Shown piece by piece: positions 1 through 6,539 of a stretch of DNA of 55,675 nucleotides. Position numbers and translations under genes: made by a program. The stretch comes from Arthrobacter sp. PsM3 (GTDB lineage: Bacteria > Actinomycetota > Actinomycetes > Actinomycetales > Micrococcaceae). The notes beneath the pieces were generated by a model, which made no database searches, was not told the DNA's origin, and saw nothing but the letters and a program-made list of their open reading frames with translations. Location: the NCBI RefSeq assembly GCF_030433895.1, contig NZ_JARUXE010000032.1, positions 1 to 55,675 on the forward strand. Direction: 5' to 3'. Each line of letters begins with the position of its first letter. Position 1 is the first letter of the stretch.

Positions 1-70
1 TGAAAGTCTGCGCCAATCCTACGGCCACTTCAACGGTCCTTTCGACCGGTTAAGTGACCCTCCCCGAAAT
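1..70 (+). other. Left edge, possible 3' end of an element gene
   Basis: The first bases stay open on the plus strand until stop codons at 51-59, just ahead of a strong terminator. They could be the last codons of a gene that begins outside the window, probably in the same integrated element. The frame cannot be settled from so few bases, and I recognise no product. Confidence 0.25.
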
Positions 71-104
71 CGCCCCGTCCACTTCGGTGGGCGGGGCCTT
101 TTCT
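71..104 (+). terminator. Rho-independent terminator
   Basis: An 11-bp GC-rich stem (72-82 with 87-97, one G-U wobble) closes a TTCG tetraloop and is followed by CTTTTC. This is a textbook intrinsic terminator for a plus-strand transcript arriving from the left edge. Confidence 0.85.
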
Positions 105-190
105 GTGCCCTGGCAGCGTTCGTTTGACTCGCAGCAGTGCCCAACCTATGGTTGGTCGGTCCCGCCACATCCCCCAGTGGTGGCGGCACC

Positions 191-232
191 AGACCCCGCA
201 CGTTGTCTCCGGACAGCGGGCGGGGTCTTTTT
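191..232 (+). terminator. Second tandem rho-independent terminator
   Basis: AGACCCCGC at 191-199 pairs with GCGGGGTCT at 220-228, with a partly paired inner arm, followed by a T run to 232. Together with the terminator at 71-104 it insulates the next gene from upstream transcription. A small extra hairpin (CCAACC-TAT-GGTTGG, about 140-154) lies between them. Confidence 0.8.
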
Positions 233-241
233 GCGTCTGGA

Positions 242-256
242 TACGATGGCGGCATG
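242..256 (+). promoter_or_regulatory. Possible leaderless promoter
   Basis: TACGAT at 242-247 matches the actinobacterial -10 pattern TANNNT and ends six bases before the ATG at 254. No Shine-Dalgarno sequence is present. This geometry suggests a leaderless transcript starting at or near the ATG. No good -35 is visible, so this is inferred from spacing alone. Confidence 0.4.
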
Positions 257-607
257 GCATCGTTCACCCTTGACGGGATCACCTACGAGTACCTGCGGCC
301 GGACCCGGGCCACGACCCGGAGGCCGCGCACTCGTGGACGTACGGGCAGTACCCGAAGGTCATGGCCACACTCCCTCTCGCGGAGGGCACAGTGGCCGTC
401 TACGCCGTCGCCGAACGCTGGAACCCATCCCACATCCTCGTGTCCTGGCAGGACGACGAGCACCACGCGCACTGGGCATGGATCCCCGCCGGCAACGTCC
501 GCCGCGTCACCGACTCCGAATGGGACATCGAAGAGTACCGCCGCTGCCCTGAAAACCTTCGCGGGGTCCGTTGGGGCGCGCGCCTACCCGGCTTCCTGCC
601 CGCCTAG
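254..607 (+). CDS. Hypothetical protein of the integrated element (117 aa)
   Basis: A small soluble, acidic protein rich in Trp, His and Tyr, beginning MASFTLDGITYEYL. I recognise no family, and there is no signal peptide or membrane segment. The ATG at 254 was chosen because it follows two terminators and a TACGAT box six bases upstream; the longer open frame would run through both terminators. It converges on the integrase gene, and the two TAG stops share the four bases CTAG at 604-607. Its position between insulating terminators and an integrase is typical of a morphon-like or lysogenically expressed gene of a prophage or island. Function is unknown. Confidence 0.6.
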   Translation: MASFTLDGITYEYLRPDPGHDPEAAHSWTYGQYPKVMATLPLAEGTVAVYAVAERWNPSHILVSWQDDEHHAHWAWIPAGNVRRVTDSEWDIEEYRRCPENLRGVRWGARLPGFLPA

Positions 608-1731
608 TCGAGAGCGTCAGCAGCTGCAGCGTCGGACGCCTTCGCGAGCCGTGCGTAGACGCGCAGCGTCGTCTGCGGGTCCTCGTGACCCAGCCGGGCC
701 TGCACCACGTGGACGGGCACGTTGGCGTCCAGCAGGTGTGTGGTGTGTGCGTGCCGGATCTCGTGGATCCATGGCTTGCGGTCCAGCTCCTTGCCGACCA
801 GCTCGCCCATGAGCGGCTGCCAGACCTCTTTGTGGAAGCGTGAGTTGCGGACGTAGTCGCCATCGGGCCGCTGGAATACGAAGTCGTCCAGCTGGATCTG
901 CTTCAGTCGTTCCGCCAGGGCAGCTGAGAGAGCCGCGTTGCAGGTGACGGTGCGGTTGGCCTTCTTCGTCTTGGGGGGCCCGATCTCTTCGCCCTTACCC
1001 TTGGACTTCCATGCCCGGGAGACGCGCACGGCGGCGCGGCCATCCTTCATCGTGATGTCGCGCCGGCGGAGTGCTGTTGCTTCGGAGTACCGGAGCCCGG
1101 TGCCGGACAGGAACCGGATGAACAGGGAGTAGTGCGGGTCGATGCGGTCCGCGAGCATGACGAGATCCTCGGGTGAGAGGTAGACGGCCTCGCGCGCTTC
1201 GTTGAGGTCGGCTTCGGCGACACCCTTGGCCGGGTTGCGGTGCATCGTTTCGGCGTCCATGGCGGTGACGAACGCGGCGGAGAGCAGTGCGTGGATGTTC
1301 TGTTTCGTCTTGCGCGAGAGTGGCTGATCGACAGTCTGGTTGGCGCCCTTGCTGACCACGAGCCCGTCGAGCCAGTCGATCACAGCGGCCTTCGTGACCT
1401 TGTCCACCGGGGTCCGGCCGAGGTCGCTGGAGTCGATGTGCGCGGCGGCCATCTTCCGGTACTTCGCGATCGTGCCGGGCTGTGGCTTGCGCAGTAGGTC
1501 GATGTGGCGCACCACGACATCGGAGACGGTCGGCGCGGTGGAGTCCTTGCGGATCTTCGCTTTCGCCGCGAGCTTGAAGCTGTTGCCGTTGCCGTCTAGG
1601 AAGTCCTTCAGCTCGACAGCCTTGGCCTTGTCTGTGAACGTCCGGCTACGGATGCCCTTGTCCGAGTCCCGCCAGACAACGCGAAAGCCGGTGGAGCCGT
1701 CAGTGCGTGGCCTCTCCTGGATGCTAGCCAC
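604..1731 (-). CDS. Tyrosine recombinase / phage-type integrase
   Basis: A 375-aa site-specific recombinase. The N-terminal part (about 1-65) has the arm-binding fold seen in phage integrases. A SAM-like core-binding domain (about 66-165) follows, then the catalytic domain. Visible catalytic residues are Arg214 in GTGLRYSEA, the His-x-x-Arg box at 323-326 (HEIRH), His349 in LGHE and the nucleophile Tyr359 in RVYARL. The set is complete, so the enzyme is probably active. The start is GTG at 1731, overlapping the upstream small gene by eight bases. The gene lies about 300 bp beyond the 3' end of tmRNA and reads in the same direction, the usual layout for elements inserted in ssrA. It probably integrates and excises the element extending to the left. 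Confidence 0.93.
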   Translation of the reverse strand: MASIQERPRTDGSTGFRVVWRDSDKGIRSRTFTDKAKAVELKDFLDGNGNSFKLAAKAKIRKDSTAPTVSDVVVRHIDLLRKPQPGTIAKYRKMAAAHIDSSDLGRTPVDKVTKAAVIDWLDGLVVSKGANQTVDQPLSRKTKQNIHALLSAAFVTAMDAETMHRNPAKGVAEADLNEAREAVYLSPEDLVMLADRIDPHYSLFIRFLSGTGLRYSEATALRRRDITMKDGRAAVRVSRAWKSKGKGEEIGPPKTKKANRTVTCNAALSAALAERLKQIQLDDFVFQRPDGDYVRNSRFHKEVWQPLMGELVGKELDRKPWIHEIRHAHTTHLLDANVPVHVVQARLGHEDPQTTLRVYARLAKASDAAAADALD

Positions 1732-1927
1732 GGGGCGTGACCTGGCATGCAGCCTTGCGGCGCGCGCTGAGTTCGCGGTACTCGGTGGCCAGCCAGTCGG
1801 ATGGTTCCTCGCCGCGCTTTTTGATCACGCGGATGGTGGACCGGTCGGCGGCCCAGTTCAGTTCGTCGACTCTGGACCACTCCCCCGAGTGTTCGCTCTG
1901 TGCCGTTCCGTCCTGTTTCGCTTCCAT
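1724..1927 (-). CDS. Small charged protein coupled to integrase
   Basis: A 67-aa hydrophilic protein beginning MEAKQDGTAQSEHSGEW, with a central stretch around DRSTIRVIKK that could form part of a helix-turn-helix. The ATG at 1927 is preceded by AGGGGACAGG, a fair ribosome-binding site. Its TAG stop overlaps the GTG start of the integrase by eight bases, implying translational coupling. By position it could be a recombination directionality factor (excisionase) or another integrase accessory protein. No clear Xis signature is visible, so the role is inference from context. Confidence 0.55.
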   Translation of the reverse strand: MEAKQDGTAQSEHSGEWSRVDELNWAADRSTIRVIKKRGEEPSDWLATEYRELSARRKAACQVTPRG

Positions 1928-1983
1928 GCCTGTCCCCTATCGGTCCCGTTTCGTGGCAACAAATCCGGGGCTTGTGGCAACAG

Positions 1984-2022
1984 CCAAAAAGAAAGCCCCT
2001 AGATCACAAGGATCTAGGGGCT
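1984..2022 (-). terminator. tmRNA terminator
   Basis: Read on the minus strand, a perfect 12-bp stem (AGCCCCTAGATC paired with its complement, plus-strand arms 1994-2005 and 2011-2022) has a five-base loop and ends in TTCTTTTTGG. It lies just after the 3' end of tmRNA. If recombination occurs inside the ssrA 3' end, this terminator was supplied by the integrated element. Confidence 0.85.
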
Positions 2023-2030
2023 AACTCTAG

Positions 2031-2062
2031 TGGAGATGGGGGGAATTGAACCCCCGTCCGAT
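2031..2062 (-). other. Probable attachment site in the ssrA 3' end
   Basis: The 3' end of tmRNA, comprising the T arm and the 3' half of the acceptor stem, is a common attB for tyrosine recombinases. Here an integrase gene lies directly downstream. The second copy of the core repeat was not found in the 2 kb to the left, so the other attachment site must lie outside the window. The exact crossover region cannot be fixed from one copy. Confidence 0.55.
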
Positions 2063-2396
2063 GTCGTGTTGTCAGGGCTTCTCCGGGCGCAGTTTGCGTT
2101 GGATTTTCTCGGCCCCAGCCATGCTACAAACAGCTGGCTGATCCGGGCCCAGTCATCTAAGAGTCCCGTTCACCCCGATGACGGGGGTAAACAGCAGTGG
2201 CTATCTAAATGACGCCAGGATCCGGGGCAATAGCAACCTCGGGCTGACGGACTGTCTTACTGCTTAGGCAGCGAGAGCGAAGTCAGTGCGTTTTGATTCG
2301 GCACTTATTGGTTTGCAGACAGCGTTTACGAGATAATTCTGCATCCTCGGCCCGCTTCACCTGTCGCGACTAACATCGTCGAAACCGATCATCCCC
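2031..2396 (-). ncRNA. ssrA: tmRNA (transfer-messenger RNA)
   Basis: One-piece tmRNA that, with SmpB, rescues stalled ribosomes and tags the nascent peptide for proteolysis. The mature 5' end (GGGGATG, from 2396) pairs with the 3' strand CATCTCC (2038-2032) to make a seven-pair acceptor stem with one G-U wobble. A T arm with GGTTCAATT is present, and the terminal CCA is not encoded. The tag reading frame on the minus strand runs 2302-2264 and encodes AESKRTDFALAA followed by TAA. ALAA is the standard protease-recognition end. smpB lies immediately upstream and a strong terminator follows. Confidence 0.95.
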
Positions 2397-2535
2397 GTAT
2401 TTTTTTATCAAACCGGTGAGGAAAGTTGCTGAACCGCTTCGTTGTTGCTGAACCGATTCCGCGCCGTTCCTTCCCGGACTACCTAGCATAACGCACGTCC
2501 CGGCAGAATCATTCCCGCCGGTTTCGGCCAAGCTC
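2397..2535 (-). promoter_or_regulatory. ssrA promoter region with a direct repeat
   Basis: The 139 bp between smpB and tmRNA hold no gene. On the minus strand the 12-mer CGGTTCAGCAAC occurs twice (plus-strand positions 2444-2455 and 2425-2436), exactly 19 bp apart, just upstream of an A-rich stretch next to the mature 5' end. A TATGCT box lies at 2485-2490. The repeats could be regulator sites or tandem promoter elements. No clear -35/-10 pair stands out. Confidence 0.4.
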
Positions 2536-3006
2536 CTAGCGCCGGTTCCGCTCGCGCATGACGCGAAGGGCTTCGCGCTTGTCCTGCTGCTCGCGCAGGG
2601 TCTGGCGCTTGTCGTATTCCTTCTTGCCGCGGGCGACGCCGATCTCGACCTTGGCCCGGCCGTCCAGGAAATACAGCTGGAGGGGGACAATGGTGAAGCC
2701 CGATTCGCGGATCTTGTGCGAGATCTTGGTGAGCTCGTCGCGGTGCAGCAGCAGTTTCCGGCGCCGGCGTGCGGCATGGTTGGTCCAGCTCCCCTGGTGG
2801 TACTCGGGGATGTGGATGCCCTCCATCCACAGCTCGTCGTTGTAGAAGGTGCAGAAGCCGTCGACCATGGAGGCGTGTCCCTCGCGGAGGGACTTCACCT
2901 CCGTTCCCATCAGCGCGATCCCGGCCTCGTAGGTGTCGAGGATGGTGTAGTCGTGCCGGGCCTTGCGGTTGGTGGCCACTACCTTACGGCCACTTTCTTT
3001 CGGCAC
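2536..3006 (-). CDS. smpB: SsrA-binding protein SmpB
   Basis: A 156-aa RNA-binding protein that delivers alanyl-tmRNA to stalled ribosomes and mimics the codon-anticodon helix. The family core is clear: NRKARHDY near the N terminus, then EAGIALMGTEVKSLREG and the conserved WTNHAARRRRKLLLHR-type stretch. The C-terminal basic tail (KKEYDKRQ... RERNRR) enters the mRNA channel. The start is GTG at 3006, with AGGAG seven bases upstream. It lies directly upstream of ssrA on the same strand, so both rescue partners are neighbours. Length is normal for the family. Confidence 0.97.
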   Translation of the reverse strand: MPKESGRKVVATNRKARHDYTILDTYEAGIALMGTEVKSLREGHASMVDGFCTFYNDELWMEGIHIPEYHQGSWTNHAARRRRKLLLHRDELTKISHKIRESGFTIVPLQLYFLDGRAKVEIGVARGKKEYDKRQTLREQQDKREALRVMRERNRR

Positions 3007-3115
3007 GGTAGAACTCCTTGGATCGATGGGTGGGGCCGCAGCCTGTGCGGCGCGGCGTCCTATCCAGTTTACGGCAGGGCCGCGGGTCAGCCGTGAGGCT
3101 TCCGCTCCAGGCGGA

Positions 3116-4519
3116 TCAGAGCAGGGTCATCGGGTCCACGGCCCGGCCGTTGAGCCAGGTCTCGAAGTGCGAATGGCAGCCGGTGGAGTTGCCGGTGGTT
3201 CCCGAGTAGGCGATGAGCTGGCCCTGGCTGACCTGCTGGCCCGGGGAGACCACCACGCTGGTGTTGTGGTAGTAGATGGTGGTCAGCGAGTTCCCCTGGA
3301 CGACGCCGTGGGAGATCTTCACGTTGTTGCCGCCGCCGTCGTTGGCCCAGCCGGCCGAGAACACGGTTCCGGCCGCCGCGGCGTACACCGGCGTGCCGCA
3401 GGCTGCGGCAAAATCGATGCCGGTGTGCATGTAGCCGCCCTGGCCGTAGAAGTCGATGGTGCCCGGCGGCGTGGAGCGCCAGCCGAAGCCCGAGCTGATC
3501 GGGACACCGTTGAAGGGGTGACGCAGTCCGAAGGCCGACGGCGGTCCGGCCGGGGCGGGGACATACGGCGGCTTGGCCTGGCCCTGGGCGCGGGCGGCTG
3601 CCGCGGCGGCCTCGGCGATCCGGCGCTGTTCGGCCTCCCAGGCCTCTCGGAGCTTGCGGTCGCGCTCGGCGATATCCGCCGCTACGGCGTCCTGCTGGGA
3701 CTTGACCTGGGCGAGCTGGGTCTGGATTCCGGGTTTGGCGGCCTGGAGTTCGGCGTCGAGCCGGGTGGTGTCGGCGATGAGCTTGTCCACCTGGGACTTT
3801 TTGGACTCGGCCTCGTCCCGGGCGGCCTGTTCGCGGGCCAGCGCGGCATCGGCTTTGGCCTTGAGGTCCTTGATTTCGACCTCCACGGCTTCGAGCCGGG
3901 CCTGGGAGTTGACGTTGGTGGCGTTCTGCTGGGTGAGCTTGTCCATCGCGGAGTTCTGGCTGCGCATCGCCTGGTCGGCCAGGTCGATGGTGTCCGTGAG
4001 GCTGCCGCTGTTGTTCGAGCCGAAGAACAGCGAAAGGTTGGAGGGGACCCCGCCGGATTTGTAGGCCTGGGTGGCGATCTGCCCGATCAGCTTCTTGGTG
4101 TCGGCAATTTTCTGCTTGTCCGTCTCGAGCTGCTGGCTAATTTTGGCTTTGTTCTGCTGTGCCAGGTCCACCCGGGCGGCGAGAGCCTCGGACTCCTTGA
4201 CAGCGCTGGCAACGCGCCCCTGGGCTTCGAGCAGGGCCTGCTGCGCACCGGGGAGCTGGCCCTGGTAGATGACGAGGTCGGAGGCGGCCTGCGCGATCCG
4301 CGAGTCCACGAACTCCAGGGAATGCTGGACCCGGGCCGCTTCCTCGCGGAGCGCGGCCTGCTGGTCCTCGAGGGTGTCGGCGAAGGCAACCGGGCCCGAG
4401 GCGCACATGCTCCCCGCCAGGACGAGCGCCAGCGCGGCGCCGACCATGCGGCTGCGGCGGCCGGCACCGGGGAGCCCGGTAGAGGCCGTACGCGGGGCCA
4501 GTCGATGCATCGGTGTCAT
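3116..4519 (-). CDS. Secreted coiled-coil M23 endopeptidase, probable FtsEX partner
   Basis: A 467-aa exported peptidoglycan hydrolase. After a signal peptide (about 20-48, ending in VAFA) comes a long predicted coiled coil rich in Ala, Gln, Glu and Lys (about 50-320), then a Pro/Ala linker and a C-terminal LytM/M23 domain (about 340-467). Zinc-binding motifs are intact: HTGID and HSHFE. Unlike EnvC of E. coli, this domain therefore looks catalytically competent. The gene follows ftsE and ftsX on the same strand. By analogy with EnvC, PcsB and RipC, FtsX probably activates it through the coiled coil during septum splitting. The ATG at 4519 was chosen because AAGGGA precedes it; a GTG at 4543 is possible. 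Confidence 0.88.
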   Translation of the reverse strand: MTPMHRLAPRTASTGLPGAGRRSRMVGAALALVLAGSMCASGPVAFADTLEDQQAALREEAARVQHSLEFVDSRIAQAASDLVIYQGQLPGAQQALLEAQGRVASAVKESEALAARVDLAQQNKAKISQQLETDKQKIADTKKLIGQIATQAYKSGGVPSNLSLFFGSNNSGSLTDTIDLADQAMRSQNSAMDKLTQQNATNVNSQARLEAVEVEIKDLKAKADAALAREQAARDEAESKKSQVDKLIADTTRLDAELQAAKPGIQTQLAQVKSQQDAVAADIAERDRKLREAWEAEQRRIAEAAAAAARAQGQAKPPYVPAPAGPPSAFGLRHPFNGVPISSGFGWRSTPPGTIDFYGQGGYMHTGIDFAAACGTPVYAAAAGTVFSAGWANDGGGNNVKISHGVVQGNSLTTIYYHNTSVVVSPGQQVSQGQLIAYSGTTGNSTGCHSHFETWLNGRAVDPMTLL

Positions 4520-4544
4520 GGGCCATCCCTTGTCGTTGTGCACC

Positions 4545-5459
4545 CTAGACCCTCAAGTAGCGACGGAGGGTCAGGAGTGATGATACGCCTGCCAGCAGAA
4601 CGCCGAGACCAATCAGGGCCGGCGCCAGGACCAGGGTCTGACCTGCGGAGATGAAGGCGGTGTCCGGATACTGCTTGGACAGGTACCCGCCAAGGAAGAA
4701 GTGCGCCACGGCCCACAGCGTTCCCGAGGCCAGCACCGCGCCAATCACTGCGGCGATCACGCCCTCGAGGATGAACGGCAGCTGGATCACGATCTTCGAC
4801 GCCCCGACGAGGCGCATGATTCCGGTTTCCCTTCGCCTGCTGAACGCCGACAGCCGGATGGTGGTGGCGATCAGCAGGATGGCGCAGACAATCATCACCC
4901 CGGCGACGCTCACGGCCACGAGGGACGCGGCGTTCATCACGGAGAACAGCCGTTCCAGCAGCTGGCGCTGGTCGATGACGGTTTCGACGCCGGCCTGGGA
5001 GGAGAAAGTCTCGCTGATGATCTGATACTTCTCGGGGTCCTTCATGTTGATCCGGAAGGAGGCCGGGAGCTGGTCCGGTGTCACGGAGTCCACGATCGGG
5101 GAATTGGAGAACTGCTCCTTGAAGTGCTTGTACGCGTCGTCCTTGGACTCGAACTGGAAGTCGTTGACGTACTGGGAAACCGCGGGCGACGCCAGGAGCT
5201 TGGCCACGTTGTCCTGCTGTTCCGGGGTGGCGGGGCCGGTGGCGCAGCCGGTCGCCGTCGAACCGTCACTGCAGAGGAAGATGGCGACCTGGACTTTGTC
5301 GTACCAGTAGCCCTTCATCTGGTTGATCTGCAGCTGCAGCATGCCCGCGGCGCCGACAAAGGTCAGGGACACGAACGTCACCAGGATGACCGAGACCACC
5401 ATGGAGAGGTTGCGGCGCAGTCCGCTGCCGATTTCGGCGAGGACGAATTGGAGCCTCAC
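4545..5459 (-). CDS. ftsX: Cell division protein FtsX
   Basis: The 304-aa membrane subunit of the FtsEX complex, which transmits ATP-driven movement to a periplasmic or cell-wall hydrolase. Topology fits the family: a cytoplasmic N terminus with one helix (about 20-42), a large extracytoplasmic loop (about 43-175) containing a Cys pair (LCSDGSTATGCATG), then three further helices near 178-200, 228-250 and 275-297 with the conserved FSRRRETGIMRLVGAS segment. The start is GTG, and the GTGA overlap with ftsE (5456-5459) implies coupled translation. The M23 hydrolase directly downstream is the likely effector. Confidence 0.96.
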   Translation of the reverse strand: MRLQFVLAEIGSGLRRNLSMVVSVILVTFVSLTFVGAAGMLQLQINQMKGYWYDKVQVAIFLCSDGSTATGCATGPATPEQQDNVAKLLASPAVSQYVNDFQFESKDDAYKHFKEQFSNSPIVDSVTPDQLPASFRINMKDPEKYQIISETFSSQAGVETVIDQRQLLERLFSVMNAASLVAVSVAGVMIVCAILLIATTIRLSAFSRRRETGIMRLVGASKIVIQLPFILEGVIAAVIGAVLASGTLWAVAHFFLGGYLSKQYPDTAFISAGQTLVLAPALIGLGVLLAGVSSLLTLRRYLRV

Positions 5460-6262
5460 AGCTGGTTCTCCCCTGCGTCACGCACTTCGGTGCGGGTGGT
5501 TCCGGCCGGGTCGGGGGCCGGTTCGGCGTCCCGCCCGCTGGCGTCCCGCAGGCGGCGGGACTGTCCCACGACCGGAATCATGGAGGTGTACAGGGCCCTG
5601 GCCTCGTCCCGGATGACGATCCCGTTGCGGAGTTCGACGACGCGTTTGCGCATCTCGTTGACGATGTCGTCATCGTGGGTGGCCATGACGACGGTGGTGC
5701 CGTTCTGGTTGATCTTGTCCAGTACCCCCATGATGCCCATGGAGGTGGTGGGGTCCAGGTTGCCCGTGGGCTCATCGGCCAGCAGGATGCCCGGGCGGTT
5801 GACGACGGCGCGGGCGATCGCCACGCGCTGCTGCTCACCGCCGGAAAGTTCATGCGGAAGACGGTTTTCCTTGCCTTCGAGCCCGACGGTTTTCAGGACC
5901 TCAGGGACGGTGTCGCGGATGACGCTGCGGCTCTTGCCGATGACCTGCATGGCGAAGGCGACGTTGGCGAACACAGTTTTCTGCGGCAGCAGGCGGAAGT
6001 CCTGGAACACCACGCCGATCCCGCGGCGGAGCCTCGGCACGCGCCAGCTGGAGATGTTCGCGACGTTCTGCCCGGCCACGTAAACGGCACCCGAGGAGGC
6101 CCGGTCCTCTTTGAGGACCAGGCGCAGGAAGGTCGATTTGCCGGAGCCTGAGGCCCCGACCAGGAAGGCGAATTCGCCCCGGTCGATCTCAAGGTTGATC
6201 TTATCCAGCGCGGGTCGCGCCGTCTGGTCATAGACCTTGGTGACATTTTCGAAACGGATCAT
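5456..6262 (-). CDS. ftsE: Cell division ATP-binding protein FtsE
   Basis: A 268-aa ABC ATPase. Walker A is GASGSGKST (36-44), the signature is LSGGEQQR, Walker B is ILLADEP and the switch His lies in MATHDDD. Together with FtsX it energises septal peptidoglycan hydrolysis rather than transport. The C terminus carries an extra polar tail of about 40 residues (from GQSRRLRDAS) beyond the FtsE core, common in actinobacteria. Translation may be tuned by a hairpin immediately upstream, described separately. It is the first gene of an ftsE-ftsX-hydrolase run. Confidence 0.96.
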   Translation of the reverse strand: MIRFENVTKVYDQTARPALDKINLEIDRGEFAFLVGASGSGKSTFLRLVLKEDRASSGAVYVAGQNVANISSWRVPRLRRGIGVVFQDFRLLPQKTVFANVAFAMQVIGKSRSVIRDTVPEVLKTVGLEGKENRLPHELSGGEQQRVAIARAVVNRPGILLADEPTGNLDPTTSMGIMGVLDKINQNGTTVVMATHDDDIVNEMRKRVVELRNGIVIRDEARALYTSMIPVVGQSRRLRDASGRDAEPAPDPAGTTRTEVRDAGENQL

Positions 6263-6300
6263 GGCCCTAAATACCCTGCAGGACGTGGACGGGTAGGGCC
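6263..6300 (-). promoter_or_regulatory. Hairpin covering the ftsE ribosome-binding site
   Basis: On the minus strand GGCCCT (6300-6295) pairs with AGGGCC (6268-6263), and ACCC (6294-6291) pairs with GGGT (6276-6273). This leaves a four-base bulge and a 14-base loop. The only purine-rich sequence before the ftsE ATG, AGGG, is inside the stem, which touches the start codon. This may limit ftsE translation. Folding is by eye. Confidence 0.45.
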
Positions 6301-6494
6301 CAGTTCTGCCGCCGGTGCGCGGGCTTTCTAGTGGGGGAAGTAGAGCTCCGGCTTCTCGACTATACGCACGCGCTCCGGGGGATCGGCCCGAGCGCGGGGG
6401 CGTGTCGCAGGATTAGCCGGAAGGGGCGGGTGTGACGCAAGAGGCAGAGGAGGATGAGCCCGCGCCTACTCTGGTGCGGGTTGCCTAGCCGCGG
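6301..6494 (-). promoter_or_regulatory. prfB-ftsE spacer, probable ftsE promoter
   Basis: This noncoding stretch separates prfB from ftsE. On the minus strand TATAGT at 6364-6359 is a reasonable -10 box, with no convincing -35. No open frame with gene-like composition was found here. Confidence 0.3.
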
Positions 6495-6539
6495 TTACTT
6501 GGCCAGCGGCTACTTTGTCCGCAGTTACTTGTCTGCGTT
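6495..6539 (-). repeat. Three 15-bp repeats, each ending in a stop codon
   Basis: The last five codons of prfB (6539-6525, ending AAGTAA) are followed by two degenerate copies (6524-6510, ending AAGTAG; 6509-6495, ending AAGTAA). All three stay in frame, so a ribosome reading through the first stop would meet two more at exact five-codon intervals. Confidence 0.7.

Noticed and set aside
2963..4654. 563-aa open frame on the plus strand
   Set aside because: It is antisense to the M23 hydrolase and smpB region. The composition is Gly/Leu/Val-rich with no domain, typical of high-GC antisense frames.
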